From the NCBI RefSeq assembly GCF_050410795.1, contig NZ_CP191258.1:2294001-2358000 (forward strand): a DNA stretch of 64,000 nt, written 5' to 3'. Numbering within the stretch: the first letter of the stretch is position 1; each line of letters starts with the position of its first letter. The notes beneath the pieces were generated by a model, which ran no database searches, was not told the DNA's origin, and worked only from the letters and a program-made list of their open reading frames with translations. Shown here in pieces: positions 17,473-25,549 of this stretch. The translations under genes were made by a program, and so were the position numbers. The DNA comes from Fontivita pretiosa (GTDB taxonomy: Bacteria > Planctomycetota > Phycisphaerae > Tepidisphaerales > Tepidisphaeraceae).

Positions 17473-18864
17473 GCTATTCCCAAATCCTGTGGACGGCCGC
17501 GACAGGTTAAGCGGCGATTCGTTCTCCGTCGACGAACACGATGCCGTCGATCAGGTCCTGCAATCTCTCGCTCCCGTTCAACTTTCTCCAGCGTGACTCG
17601 GCCTTGCGGGCCAGTTTGAAAGCCATGGCGATTCCCGCCTCACGAGAGCCCGGGCCCTTGGTGCGGTAGGTTCGCAGCCGCACCGTCGCGAACGTGCTCT
17701 CGATCGGGTTGCTGGTCCGCAGGTGCTGCCAGTGCTCGGCGGGAAAGTCGTAGAACGCCAGCAGCTCGGCCCGATCCTTCTCCAGACAATCCGTGGCGCG
17801 CGGCCACTTGGCGCCGTACACCTCGATGAAGCGGTCGAACGCCTTGGTGGCATCCGACCGGGTCGCCGCCATCCAGATCTGGTGCAGCATCGTCTTGGCC
17901 GCCGGCTGCTCGCCTTTGGGCAGCTTGTCCAGCACATTGCAGGTCTTGTGCACCCAGCAACGCTGATGGCGGGTCGAGGGGAACACCTTGCCCAGGGCGA
18001 TCCAGAAGCCCAGGGAGCCGTCCCCCGTGGCCAGCCTGGGCGCGATCGCCAGCCCGCGGGATTTGCAGTCCAGCAGCAAGCTTGTCCAGCTCGTCTCGCT
18101 CTCGCGCTGCCCATCGACCATCGCGATCAGCTCCTTGCGGCCATCGGCAGTCGCGCCCATCAGCACCAGTAAACACGGGCGATCGTCGCTCAGCCGGCAG
18201 CCGAAGTACAAGCCATCGGCCCAGACATAAACGTAATGTTTGCCCGACAGATCCCGCCGGCTCCAGTCTTCGTATTCGCCGTGCCAGACCGCCAGCATCC
18301 GCGTCACGCTGGTGGCCGACAACCCCGATCCATCGAATCCCAGGTGCACCAGGGCATCGGGCATCTCGCCGGTGCTGATCCCCTTGAGATACAGCCACGG
18401 CACCAGTTCCTCGATCGCACGGGTCTTACGCAGGTAACGCGGCAGGATCTTGCTGGTGAAGCGGAAGCGCACGCCGTTCTCATCGACGCGGCGGTCGTCC
18501 ACCCGCGGTTGATGCACTTCGATCGGGCCGACGCCGCTGAGGACCGTCCGCGGCTGGTGATGGCCGTTCCGCACCACCAGGCGGTGGCCGGCATCGTCCC
18601 GATGATGCGCGTTGGCGTTGATGTAATCGGCGACCTCCTCCTCGATCGCCTTCTGAAGATAGCGGCGGGCGCCCTCGCGGGCGATCCGTTCCAGGGTCAA
18701 ATCGACCACTGAATCGGTTGCCAGCCGCAGGGCAAGCGTGGATGATGACATGTGGCGTATCCTTCCTGGCCTCGTGGGCCAAACGGGTTCCTGAATCAAA
18801 CCAGTTACCCAGGGTACGCCGCTTTTATTGCCGCGTCACCGTCCACAGCTTTTGGTCATAGCTC
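17471..18864. mobile_element. IS256-family insertion sequence, 1394 bp, intact
   Basis: Imperfect terminal inverted repeats of about 26 bp: the left end reads GAGCTATTCCCAAATCCTG and the right end, reversed, GAGCTATGACCAAAAGCTG, both continuing TGGACGG. A 9-bp target duplication ACAGGCCGT flanks it at 17462-17470 and 18865-18873. One full-length transposase gene lies inside. The duplication and open frame point to a recent insertion; it disrupts RHS cassette 4. Confidence 0.92.
17507..18751 (-). CDS. IS256-family (Mutator-type) DDE transposase
   Basis: A 414-aa transposase catalysing cut-and-paste or copy-out movement of its element. The start MSSSTLALRL at 18751 is preferred over upstream in-frame codons because it matches family length. 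The DDE residues are visible in VWADGLYFG (first Asp), ATGDGSLGFW (second Asp) and NPIESTFATVR (Glu). The CW-type insertion region HQRCWVHKTCNVLDKLPK is also typical of the family. No frameshift or internal stop is seen, so it is probably functional. Confidence 0.95.
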   Translation of the reverse strand: MSSSTLALRLATDSVVDLTLERIAREGARRYLQKAIEEEVADYINANAHHRDDAGHRLVVRNGHHQPRTVLSGVGPIEVHQPRVDDRRVDENGVRFRFTSKILPRYLRKTRAIEELVPWLYLKGISTGEMPDALVHLGFDGSGLSATSVTRMLAVWHGEYEDWSRRDLSGKHYVYVWADGLYFGCRLSDDRPCLLVLMGATADGRKELIAMVDGQRESETSWTSLLLDCKSRGLAIAPRLATGDGSLGFWIALGKVFPSTRHQRCWVHKTCNVLDKLPKGEQPAAKTMLHQIWMAATRSDATKAFDRFIEVYGAKWPRATDCLEKDRAELLAFYDFPAEHWQHLRTSNPIESTFATVRLRTYRTKGPGSREAGIAMAFKLARKAESRWRKLNGSERLQDLIDGIVFVDGERIAA

Positions 18865-18873
18865 ACAGGCCGT

Positions 18874-19160
18874 TTGGGTGTGCAGCTCAAAAGCTTTTCT
18901 TCAACGTTGCAACTGGCGGCAATCTATGCAAGTACCTAGCAGGAATGATGCTACCGGATGGCAATGCCGGATATCACTTGACGAGTGTCGTCTGTGCGAA
19001 GGGACAAAAGTGCTGCAACAAGCTCAAGCTGGATGGCACATATCCGGTAGCGGTATTCATCGACATCCAGTACAAGGATTGGTTCGGCAAATCATGCCAC
19101 GTGACAGGCGAGGTTTGGGCCGATGTGGAAGTCGCTGGCGAAATCGGCCAATGCCAGTGA
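18874..19160 (+). pseudogene. 3' part of RHS cassette 4 tip, separated by the IS
   Basis: When joined to the 5' part (codon TTT formed from 17470 plus 18874-18875) the frame reads on from ENRP as FGCAAQKLFFNVATGG, then CAKGQKCCNKLKLDGTYPV, HVTGEVWADVEVAGEIGQCQ and stop. It aligns with the tip of cassette 3 (CPEGKKCCNK, NGTYPVWVTF, CRVSGDFSAELTIEGFWGTC). Severed from its start it should not be translated in its native form. The stop at 19158-19160 overlaps the next lipoprotein gene. Confidence 0.8.
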
Positions 19161-19630
19161 AAAAAGGACACGCACCGATGCTTTCCAGCCGGTCGATATT
19201 GTCACTGTTGCTTCTAGTGGTGGGTGCCGTTACCTGTAGCGGCTGCGTTACTCAGGTGAAGTCATCCTGCAACGTGGGCGAGTCCGCGGTGCTACCTTCC
19301 AAGGTTGCGAAGCTCAAGAGGACGTTTCTCGACGATGTGCAACGGGGAGTCGTTCCGGGAAAGCAGGTGGGCAAACTCCGCTCGTGCGTTGTGAGCGTTG
19401 GCGAATGCGCCGGCATGGTCAATGTGCATCAGGCAACGCTTCCGGCAAATGCGGGTGAGCTTCTTTTGATGTTCTCAAAGGACACGGTGGAGACGGCAAA
19501 CTACGCTGTTGTCGTGAGTGTCCTAACGAGCCGCCAACGGTACGAGCAGGTTGTCACGGATCGCTATTTGTGGGGGAATGATCGGTGGCAACTCATGCCG
19601 CGCGGATCGATTGAGGTGCGCCCACGATAG
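19151..19630 (+). CDS. Lipoprotein paired with RHS tip 4
   Basis: A 159-aa protein. The ATG at 19151 overlaps the RHS stop by 10 nt exactly as at 15396; an internal ATG at 19178 (MLSSRSILS) is an alternative. The signal peptide ILSLLLLVVGAVTCSGC carries a lipobox ending in Cys. The mature part has three further cysteines (SSCNVGE, LRSCVVSVGEC), a long YAVVVSVLTSRQRYEQV strand region and a closing WGNDRWQLMPRG that resembles the end of the lipoprotein at 15396. Gene order and geometry make it the partner of the IS-split Cys-rich tip. Function unknown; an envelope-located immunity or display role is inference. Confidence 0.65.
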   Translation: MPVKKGHAPMLSSRSILSLLLLVVGAVTCSGCVTQVKSSCNVGESAVLPSKVAKLKRTFLDDVQRGVVPGKQVGKLRSCVVSVGECAGMVNVHQATLPANAGELLLMFSKDTVETANYAVVVSVLTSRQRYEQVVTDRYLWGNDRWQLMPRGSIEVRPR

Positions 19631-19664
19631 CGCTGATGCTGGAAACAAGCAGGGAATCAGGATG

Positions 19665-19704
19665 GAGCTATGACCAAAAGCTGTGGATGGCCGCGACAAC
19701 CTTA
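19665..19704. mobile_element. Solo end of a second IS256-type element
   Basis: GAGCTATGACCAAAAGCTG at 19665-19683 continues TGGATGGCCGCGACAACC and TTA. It matches the ends of the element at 17471 and reaches the TTA that would be the transposase stop codon. Nothing IS256-like follows, because an IS5-type element begins at 19705. A remnant left by insertion plus deletion. Confidence 0.7.
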
Positions 19705-20599
19705 AGAGCGCCTAACAAAATGAACTTGTGAGACACCGGTGGCAGATTACGATACAACCCGGCTTCAAGAACGCCATGTGAATGTCGGCGCGACGTTCGT
19801 ACCGAACCCGCAGACGGCGGAACTGATGGAGCCAACTGATCGTTCGCTCCAGCACCCATCGGAACAACCCCAGGCCGCTGCCGTGCTCCGTGCCCCGCTG
19901 GGCGATCGTCGGTTCGATGCCGCGGTTGAGCAGTTCCTGACGATGCGGGTCGGAATCGTATCCTCGGTCCGCAAAGACCTGTTTGGGCCGACGCACCGGG
20001 TGGCCGACCTGGCCGGCGACCGGAGGGATGGCGTCCACCAGGGGGCAATCAACTGCGTCAGGTCGTGGCGATTGCCGCCCGTGAGCCCAACGGCCAGCGG
20101 AATGCCTTCCGCATCCGTGATGAGGTGGTGCTTCGACCCCTTTTTCCTCCGATCCACGGGGCTGGGACCCGTACTTTCGCCCCCCCGACCGCTCGCACGT
20201 GGCTGCAGTCCACCACAGCCGCCGACAGGTCGAGTTCTTCCTCGGCTCGTAGCCGGTCCAACAAGAGCTTGTGGACCTTGTCCCAGACCCCGGCCTTCTG
20301 CCAGGCCTGCAAGTATCTCCAACAGCTCATGCCCGATCCGCAGCCCATCTCCTGGGGCAGGTCCTCCCACGGGATGCCGCTTTTCAACACAAACAGGATG
20401 CCGGTCAGGACCTTGCGACGGTCCAGGGGCTTGCGGCCGGGATACTTTCTGCGACGAGGCTTGGGAGCGGGCAGTAACGGTTCGATCAAGTTCCACAACG
20501 CGTCATCCAGTAACGGTTTGGCCATAGCTGGACCTGCTTGTCCATCCATGACTTCGGCAAACCGGACTACATAGGATCAGTCATTTTGTTAGGCGCTCT
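19705..20599. mobile_element. IS5-family-like insertion sequence, 895 bp, decayed
   Basis: The ends are perfect inverted repeats of 19 bp beginning AGAGCGCCTAACAAAATGA (19705-19723 and the complement of 20581-20599). They are flanked by TA (19703-19704 and 20600-20601), which could also be read as part of a TTA target. The internal transposase has two frame breaks. The element sits directly against the solo IS256 end. Confidence 0.8.
19712..20525 (-). pseudogene. IS5-family transposase with two frame breaks
   Basis: The N-terminal part from MAKPLLDDALWNLIEPLLP at 20525 runs to CSHVRAVGG. It continues in a second frame as GESTGPSPVDRRKKGSKHHL through GGNRHDLTQLI, and in a third as LVDAIPPVAGQVGHP, FADRGYDSDPHRQELL and FRWVLERTISWLHQF. 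Together these give a complete IS5-type DDE transposase. The first break lies at a run of seven C on the plus strand (about 20171-20185), the second at a run of five C near 20040. Either both are real decay, or the first is a slippage site; two homopolymer indels also raise the possibility of sequencing error. Confidence 0.8.
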
Positions 20600-20691
20600 T
20601 ACTCTCCTTGGTGCAGCTGTCGCTGTCGCGCCAGCGAACCAGCCCTCGCCGAATCGGGAGGTACGAGCCGTTGAATCCCTATGGCACAAGC

Positions 20692-20960
20692 TCACGGTGG
20701 AGTTACGTCGCATCGGCGCCGCAGGTACGACTCAAGCCAATCCCCACGGTTGGGATACGGGCGGGTAGCACGTTCCGAGAGGGTGCCGGCGTCGATGAAC
20801 CGCCCCACCGTCCCGCGGTCGATCTCGAGTTTTCGCGCGATTCTCCACACCGAGTGATCCTGCTCGTGCAATTCGATCACCCTCCGGCACAAGTCCAGGG
20901 GGCGGTCGCGGCTAAGACTGCTGCGCGCGACGACCGTAACGACACCGAGCTCGATTGTGA
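20692..20960 (-). pseudogene. ISL3-like transposase fragment (HTH region)
   Basis: The minus-strand frame contains a helix-turn-helix stretch (RRVIELHEQDHSVWRIARKL, EIDRGTVGRFIDAG) followed by LSERATRPYPNRGDWLESYL and RRRC. This matches the layout of the second HTH of ISL3-family transposases (variable hinge, then L-x-x-Y-L-x-x-R). The DDE domain is absent and both ends run into unrelated sequence. A small remnant; family call is by pattern. Confidence 0.45.
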
Positions 20961-21180
20961 CTCCCTGAACTTCCAAACCGCAGAAGTCGGGCAGAAACCG
21001 CGTGCACACCACGGCGGACTCCCTCCTTCCAGGGGATATGTGATCATCCTGATCACGTGCGGCGGATTCTACCGCGCTGCCCGCGTCACCAAGTGTGCAA
21101 AAGAACCGGTTTGCGCGATTACGGACACGCACGCAGCCACGCGTCAAGCGGGCCGCGGCATACGCCACACCGACGCCGCG

Positions 21181-21528
21181 CCGTTCCCGGGGGGCGGATC
21201 GGTGTTCCTCAACCTGTACCCTGACATGTACCGCTCCGCCGTGCTGAGCGACCTGGATGAAAACATCTACTGCCTGTGGACCACACTGCACCAGCCGGAA
21301 TCATTCCACATCTTCCGCCAGACGATCAGGGCAACCCCGTACTCGCAGCAGGCCTTCGAGGAATATCGCGATCGCGAGCTGAGCGATCCGATCGACCGGG
21401 CGGTCAGGATGTTTGTCGTCAGCCGCATGAGCCGAGGCGGGCCGGGCAGGACATTGGCGTGCGGCGAGCGGCCACGTGAACCAGGGCCGCAGCGATACAA
21501 AAGGCAACGCAGCGTGTTCAACGAATGA
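21181..21528 (+). pseudogene. D12-class DNA adenine methylase N-terminal remnant
   Basis: The frame reads PFPGGGSVFLNLYPDMYRSA, VLSDLDENIYCLW, then TPYSQQAFEEYRDRELSDP and AVRMFVVSRMSRGG. This fits the SAM-binding motif I (PFxGGGSV), the N-D-x-(N/D) motif and the T-P-Y-S segment of D12/Dam-type N6-adenine methyltransferases found in phages. It has no start of its own and stops at 21528 before any DPPY catalytic motif, so it is a fragment. It belongs to the same phage/plasmid-like stretch as the genes at 21936 and 22741. Confidence 0.55.
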
Positions 21529-21935
21529 ATCCTCAAATCCGCCAACTGTGACGCGTAGCTGGTTGCACTGGCCGACGATGCGATCACGGCCGTCGCAAAC
21601 CAGCCTTTTGCCTCAAGTCTTGCCTTTGCGGATCGATCACGGGTGGCCCCCGGCCGCGCCAGCCCAGGCACACCGCAGCGCCGACCAGCATGACCATCGC
21701 CTGCCGCCGGACGACGAATGCTGCTGGCTTACTTGAACGGCATTTATACAGCTGCCGCCTTGATCCGATGCCAGTGGTGGAGCACGCGCCAGCGCCCGCC
21801 AACAGCCGCTGCGCAGTGTTTTTTTTCCCAGGGACGCGTGAACTCATGACGACTTGTGCTGAATCATCTGTGGGGTCGCAGGTACCTGGGCGTTCACAGC
21901 CGACGATGCCGCCACCCGACACAGGAGGGGCAGTG
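21529..21935. other. Intergenic stretch, nothing recognised
   Basis: No coding signal, tRNA or clear hairpin seen. It includes a run of eight T (around 21821-21829) and ends in the AGGAGG that serves the gene at 21936. Confidence 0.5.
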
Positions 21936-22445
21936 ATGATCGCAGCCTGTTCGCAGCTCAACTGGCCGCAATTCGAGCCGGTCACCCTCCAGCCCTACGA
22001 GATCCAGATGGCCGCAGCCGTCGGTGTGCGGCGGCAGATCGAGGCCCTGGCCCGGGGGCTGCCCGATCACCACGGCGCCAGGCACGATTCCGGATGGCAG
22101 TACCACATCGAAGGGGCCTGCGGGGAACTGGCCCTGGCAAAGTTCCTCAACCTCTACTGGGATGGGTCGGTCAACACGTTCCGCCGGCCCGACCTTGGCA
22201 GTTGCATCCAAGTCAGAACCCGCACACGCCACGATTACGACCTGATCATCCGCGACGGCGACGACCTGCGACACCTGTTCGTCCTGGTCACGGGAAGCTG
22301 CCCTCATTACGCGATTCGAGGCTACCTGCCCGGCCAGTCCGTCCTGGGGCGCTCGGACTGGAGACAATCGTACGGCGGTCGCGAAGTGGCCTGGTTCGTG
22401 CCCGCCGCCGCGCTCAGGCCCGTCCCCAGATCGGCGGGCACATGA
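21936..22445 (+). CDS. Conserved phage-type hypothetical protein
   Basis: A 169-aa protein. ATG at 21936 lies behind a strong AGGAGGGG (21923-21930); a GTG three bases earlier is an alternative. The sequence has a conserved-looking core: GWQYHIEGACGELALAKFL, NTFRRPDLGSCIQVRTRTRH, DYDLIIRDGDD, HLFVLVTG, then a YAIRGYLPG and a C-terminal VAWFVPAAALRP. The E...K/D-x-V-R-T-R-x-H pattern and the beta-rich RHLFVLVTG strand suggest a nuclease-like or restriction-endonuclease-like fold of the type found in phage genomes. This is inference. It is followed closely by a rolling-circle Rep gene and both look like parts of an integrated replicon. Confidence 0.65.
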   Translation: MIAACSQLNWPQFEPVTLQPYEIQMAAAVGVRRQIEALARGLPDHHGARHDSGWQYHIEGACGELALAKFLNLYWDGSVNTFRRPDLGSCIQVRTRTRHDYDLIIRDGDDLRHLFVLVTGSCPHYAIRGYLPGQSVLGRSDWRQSYGGREVAWFVPAAALRPVPRSAGT

Positions 22446-22740
22446 TCAGCCTGTGCCCAGCCGCCAAGCCCCCGCTCAGGCTCGTCCGCCGCCCTCCGGG
22501 CAGCTCCTCACGACCCTGCATAGTGCCTGGCCCTGCAGCGCAACTCGCCAGCGCAGCGCCAAGCCTCTGGCCGGCATCATCCGCCCAGACCACAGCCCCA
22601 ACCAGTCATTCAACAGAACCTCAAAAAGCAGCCGTAATCGCATTGCACAATCGGAATCTGCGCCGCCCCATGCAAGCGCGCTATTCAGCAGCTTCACCGA
22701 CCTGCGTACTGCACCACCAGACAAAAAGGGGGATACTTCC

Positions 22741-23865
22741 GTGCACACCTTTTTATCATCGCTGATTCAACCGGCAACCTGGCCCGCCCCACAAAACGAG
22801 CCGTCGAATGGGCCCTCCACCACCCAATCGCCCAGACTTGATCTCCTTATCTCCGGAAACTCTGTAACAGCCGATGATCCGCCTTCCTCGCGCTTCCAGA
22901 TTTCCTCCTGCCGCTGCAAAAGCTGGTTCTGTCCCTGGTGTTCTGTCCGTAGACTCACGCAACTCTACGAGCGCGCCTTGCCTATTGTCCAAGCCTTCTG
23001 CTGCCCGGCCATGCTGACTCTCACCCTCAACCGCAGGCTCTTCGCCTTTCCAAAGGACGCCTACCAGTGCCTCACGAAGCAACGCTGCCTGGCCAAGCTC
23101 ATGCAGAACCTCTACCGCCACGGATACCTCCACTCCCGCAACTACCTCGCGGCCTTGGAGTTTCGGGACGGCTGGCCGCACTTTCACATCATCGTCGACG
23201 CAGGCTCGGGGCTCACCAACGCCGCCTTGCGCAAGCTCTGGTCCCGTTCAGGTCCACCGAACAGCGCCTCAGCCGACGGCCCTGGACTCGGTTGGGCACG
23301 CGTGACCCGATATCCACACCAAACCCCGCCCATGGCCGCGCAAACCATCTTGCGCTACATGCTGAAGCATGACTCGCCTTGGCCCGAGTGGCTCATGCAG
23401 CTGCGGTATGTCCGGCCATTCATCACCAGCAAGGGGTTTTGGCCCCCCCGCCCAAGCCGAAGGCCCAAGTCGGCGCCACGCCCCACACCATCGCGGCCCC
23501 CGCGAGCACCGGCACGTACCATCGGCCAGCAGATCGCCGCCTGCGGCCGCACTCAGGTCATCACCAGACTCACCTCCCGCATCGATCCGATCACCGCTCT
23601 GCCCGTCAAACATCACCAATTCGTCGCGCAGATCCAGCTCGACCCTTGGGAAATAGCAGCTCTGCAATACCGCCTTGGCGGGGACGGCATCGCCACCGTC
23701 GCCGCCAGCTCAGTCCAACAGGCCCTGGACATCCTCAGCCATGTGCTCGGACGACAGATCCAGCCGTCCAGACTCCCGGGCACCCAAACGCGCACGACGG
23801 GCCCGGCGGCAGCAAGCTCCTCCGCTTTGCCTGCCGATGCGGACCCGCCGCCAGGCAGCCCATAG
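22741..23865 (+). CDS. HUH-type replication initiator (rolling-circle Rep)
   Basis: A 374-aa protein. GTG at 22741 is preceded by AAAAAGGGGG, and the sequence upstream in the same frame is low-complexity, so it is preferred over earlier codons. A zinc-knuckle CRCKSWFCPWCSVRR lies near residue 60. The beta strand AMLTLTLNRRLF and the HUH metal motif in WPHFHIIVD follow. A Y-x-x-K motif in ILRYMLKHD supplies the likely nicking tyrosine. Order and spacing match rolling-circle initiators of plasmids and small phages, which nick at the origin and stay covalently attached. The C-terminal third is Pro/Arg-rich. Probably a relic of an integrated small replicon; whether it is active cannot be seen. 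Confidence 0.75.
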   Translation: MHTFLSSLIQPATWPAPQNEPSNGPSTTQSPRLDLLISGNSVTADDPPSSRFQISSCRCKSWFCPWCSVRRLTQLYERALPIVQAFCCPAMLTLTLNRRLFAFPKDAYQCLTKQRCLAKLMQNLYRHGYLHSRNYLAALEFRDGWPHFHIIVDAGSGLTNAALRKLWSRSGPPNSASADGPGLGWARVTRYPHQTPPMAAQTILRYMLKHDSPWPEWLMQLRYVRPFITSKGFWPPRPSRRPKSAPRPTPSRPPRAPARTIGQQIAACGRTQVITRLTSRIDPITALPVKHHQFVAQIQLDPWEIAALQYRLGGDGIATVAASSVQQALDILSHVLGRQIQPSRLPGTQTRTTGPAAASSSALPADADPPPGSP

Positions 23866-24133
23866 CAGCACGCGCCCACCTGCTGCCAACCGCCAGATCC
23901 CAAGCGGTCAAGACCTGTTCGGCGCCTTGGCGGTCAGCCCCCCGGCGCCATCAATCCGGCAACTCAAGTACCAGCACTTTCGATCCAACCTTGCGGCCCT
24001 CAAGCAGCTCGCGCAGGTGCACCTGCGAGGCTGGTTTGGGCGGCTGGGATGGACCATGGCCGACATCGCTCGACCGCCGCCGCGCCAAATTCAACGGGCT
24101 TCCAAATGGTGCTACCTGCCCCGCAGAGCTTGA
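23837..24133 (+). CDS. Small basic hypothetical protein after Rep
   Basis: A 98-aa frame overlapping the last 29 nt of rep. The stretch LKYQHFRSNLAALKQLAQVH and LRGWFGRLGWTMADIARPPP looks like genuine protein (helical, mixed composition). The first 30 residues are Arg/Pro-rich and may not be translated. No ribosome-binding site is convincing. A small accessory gene of the Rep replicon is possible. Confidence 0.35.
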   Translation: MRTRRQAAHSSTRPPAANRQIPSGQDLFGALAVSPPAPSIRQLKYQHFRSNLAALKQLAQVHLRGWFGRLGWTMADIARPPPRQIQRASKWCYLPRRA

Positions 24134-24985
24134 ATGTCGGCTTGCTGCCAACAACGGCTCAGGGCCGATGCCACGGTGGCTTGGAATGGAAGCCCCCGAC
24201 GGCCCGGCCGACAGCGGGACTGGCCCGCTCCAACAGGCCCCCCCATGAGGCTGCGCAATACCGCAATTGAAGCGCGTACACCCCCGCCACGATGCGCCCG
24301 CCCTGAGGCTGTTCCGCTGAACGCTCATTTAACTGTGCCCAATCAGCCTCACATCCGTGCCCAGCCCAATCGCTGCTCCTAACCAGCGATCTGCCTCCCG
24401 GGCATCCCCGCATCGCCGATTCCGTACCCACGATAACGCATCTCGCCGGCCAGGTCGTGCTCACGCACGCTTGGTCCCGGCAATTCCGCAGCAAAGCCGA
24501 CGGCGCTGCCGCAGATCAAATGACAATCGTCATGATCACGAGCCACTATCCTGATCGATGATGGCTAAGCACCCACGTCCTGGATCGTGTCACAGGCTTG
24601 GCCCCAGCACCTCTCGAGGCATGGTACGGCCTGAAAGCGAAGGCTTTGGGAATCCCCAATTCTACGGTCGCGAAATGATAATCGCGTTTTCGGGCGTGGA
24701 AATGCCGGGCAAGCATCGGCAATCGCGGCTGACGAACATCGGACAGGCGGAATTGATTCGGCGGATGCGGGCGAAATTCGATGAGGCGACGGTGCAGGTC
24801 ACCAAAACGGTAAGCCCGGCGCCAAAGAGGCATCCGATCGATGGCTCGGAGGACCCCTGCCGCGATGTACCTGGGCCAGTTTAACCGGGTGGCCTGCGAG
24901 ACGGTGGCGCAGATGGGGGTGCAGGCAACCGAAGCCTCGGATTGGTTTTCTTCTCCTTGTAAACCAGGGGCTGGCGCATCACGGG
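24134..24985. other. Non-coding or decayed sequence
   Basis: Short Pro/Arg-rich frames only. A segment near 24660-24800 reads MIIAFSGVEMPGKHRQ in one frame but shows no family signature. It is probably the degraded 5' part of the transposase remnant that follows. Nothing else recognised. Confidence 0.4.
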
Positions 24986-25549
24986 TTGGCAATGCGCTCG
25001 ACGCTGACGTGCAACGGCGTGGTGCCGGTGCGTCGGCGTCGCTACCAGAGCTTAAACGGATCAATTTGCACGTCGGTGACTGATCTGATCAACCGGGCGG
25101 GCTGCGGGGCGTGGCTGGCGGTGCGGGAGCTCGAATGCCGGATCGCGATCAATTCGGGGCCCTTTGCGCGTGCCTCGGCGAACCTTTGGCGCCTGGCGCA
25201 GTTGAAGCTGAGCGACCACACGCCACGTCAACTGAGCGAGTCCAAGGCCCGGGCGGTGATCGCCTGGCAGGGGCAACTGGCGCTTGATTTTGATGCCGGC
25301 TCGTGGCGTACAACCCAGACAAGCGACAGCTCGCCCCGGTCGCGCGCCTGCATCGGCGAAAGGGATCGGCATGCGATGGAGGCCGAGGAGTGCCCACGCG
25401 CCGAAAACACCGACCCCCTTGCACCAGACTTAAGCTGTGAACCCGCTACTGGGATACCCGTCTTGCCGCCCGAAAGCTTCGCAGACCCAAGGTTTGGCAT
25501 TTTGGATCCTGTGGTTGAGAAGACGCCGGTGGGCTGCTTGAATCACTTA
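24986..25549 (+). pseudogene. ISKra4-like transposase remnant
   Basis: In one plus frame the sequence reads NGVVPVRRRRYQSLNGSICT, VTDLINRAGCGAWLAVRELE, GPFARASANLWRLAQLKLSD and VIAWQGQL. This order (V-x-V-R-R-x-Y, then a Cys-knuckle zone, then F-A-R-A...L..L...L-S) follows the N-terminal region of ISKra4-type transposases. The catalytic part is missing, replaced by an unrelated frame to 25561 and then the IS5-family element at 25550. The family call is tentative. Confidence 0.4.
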
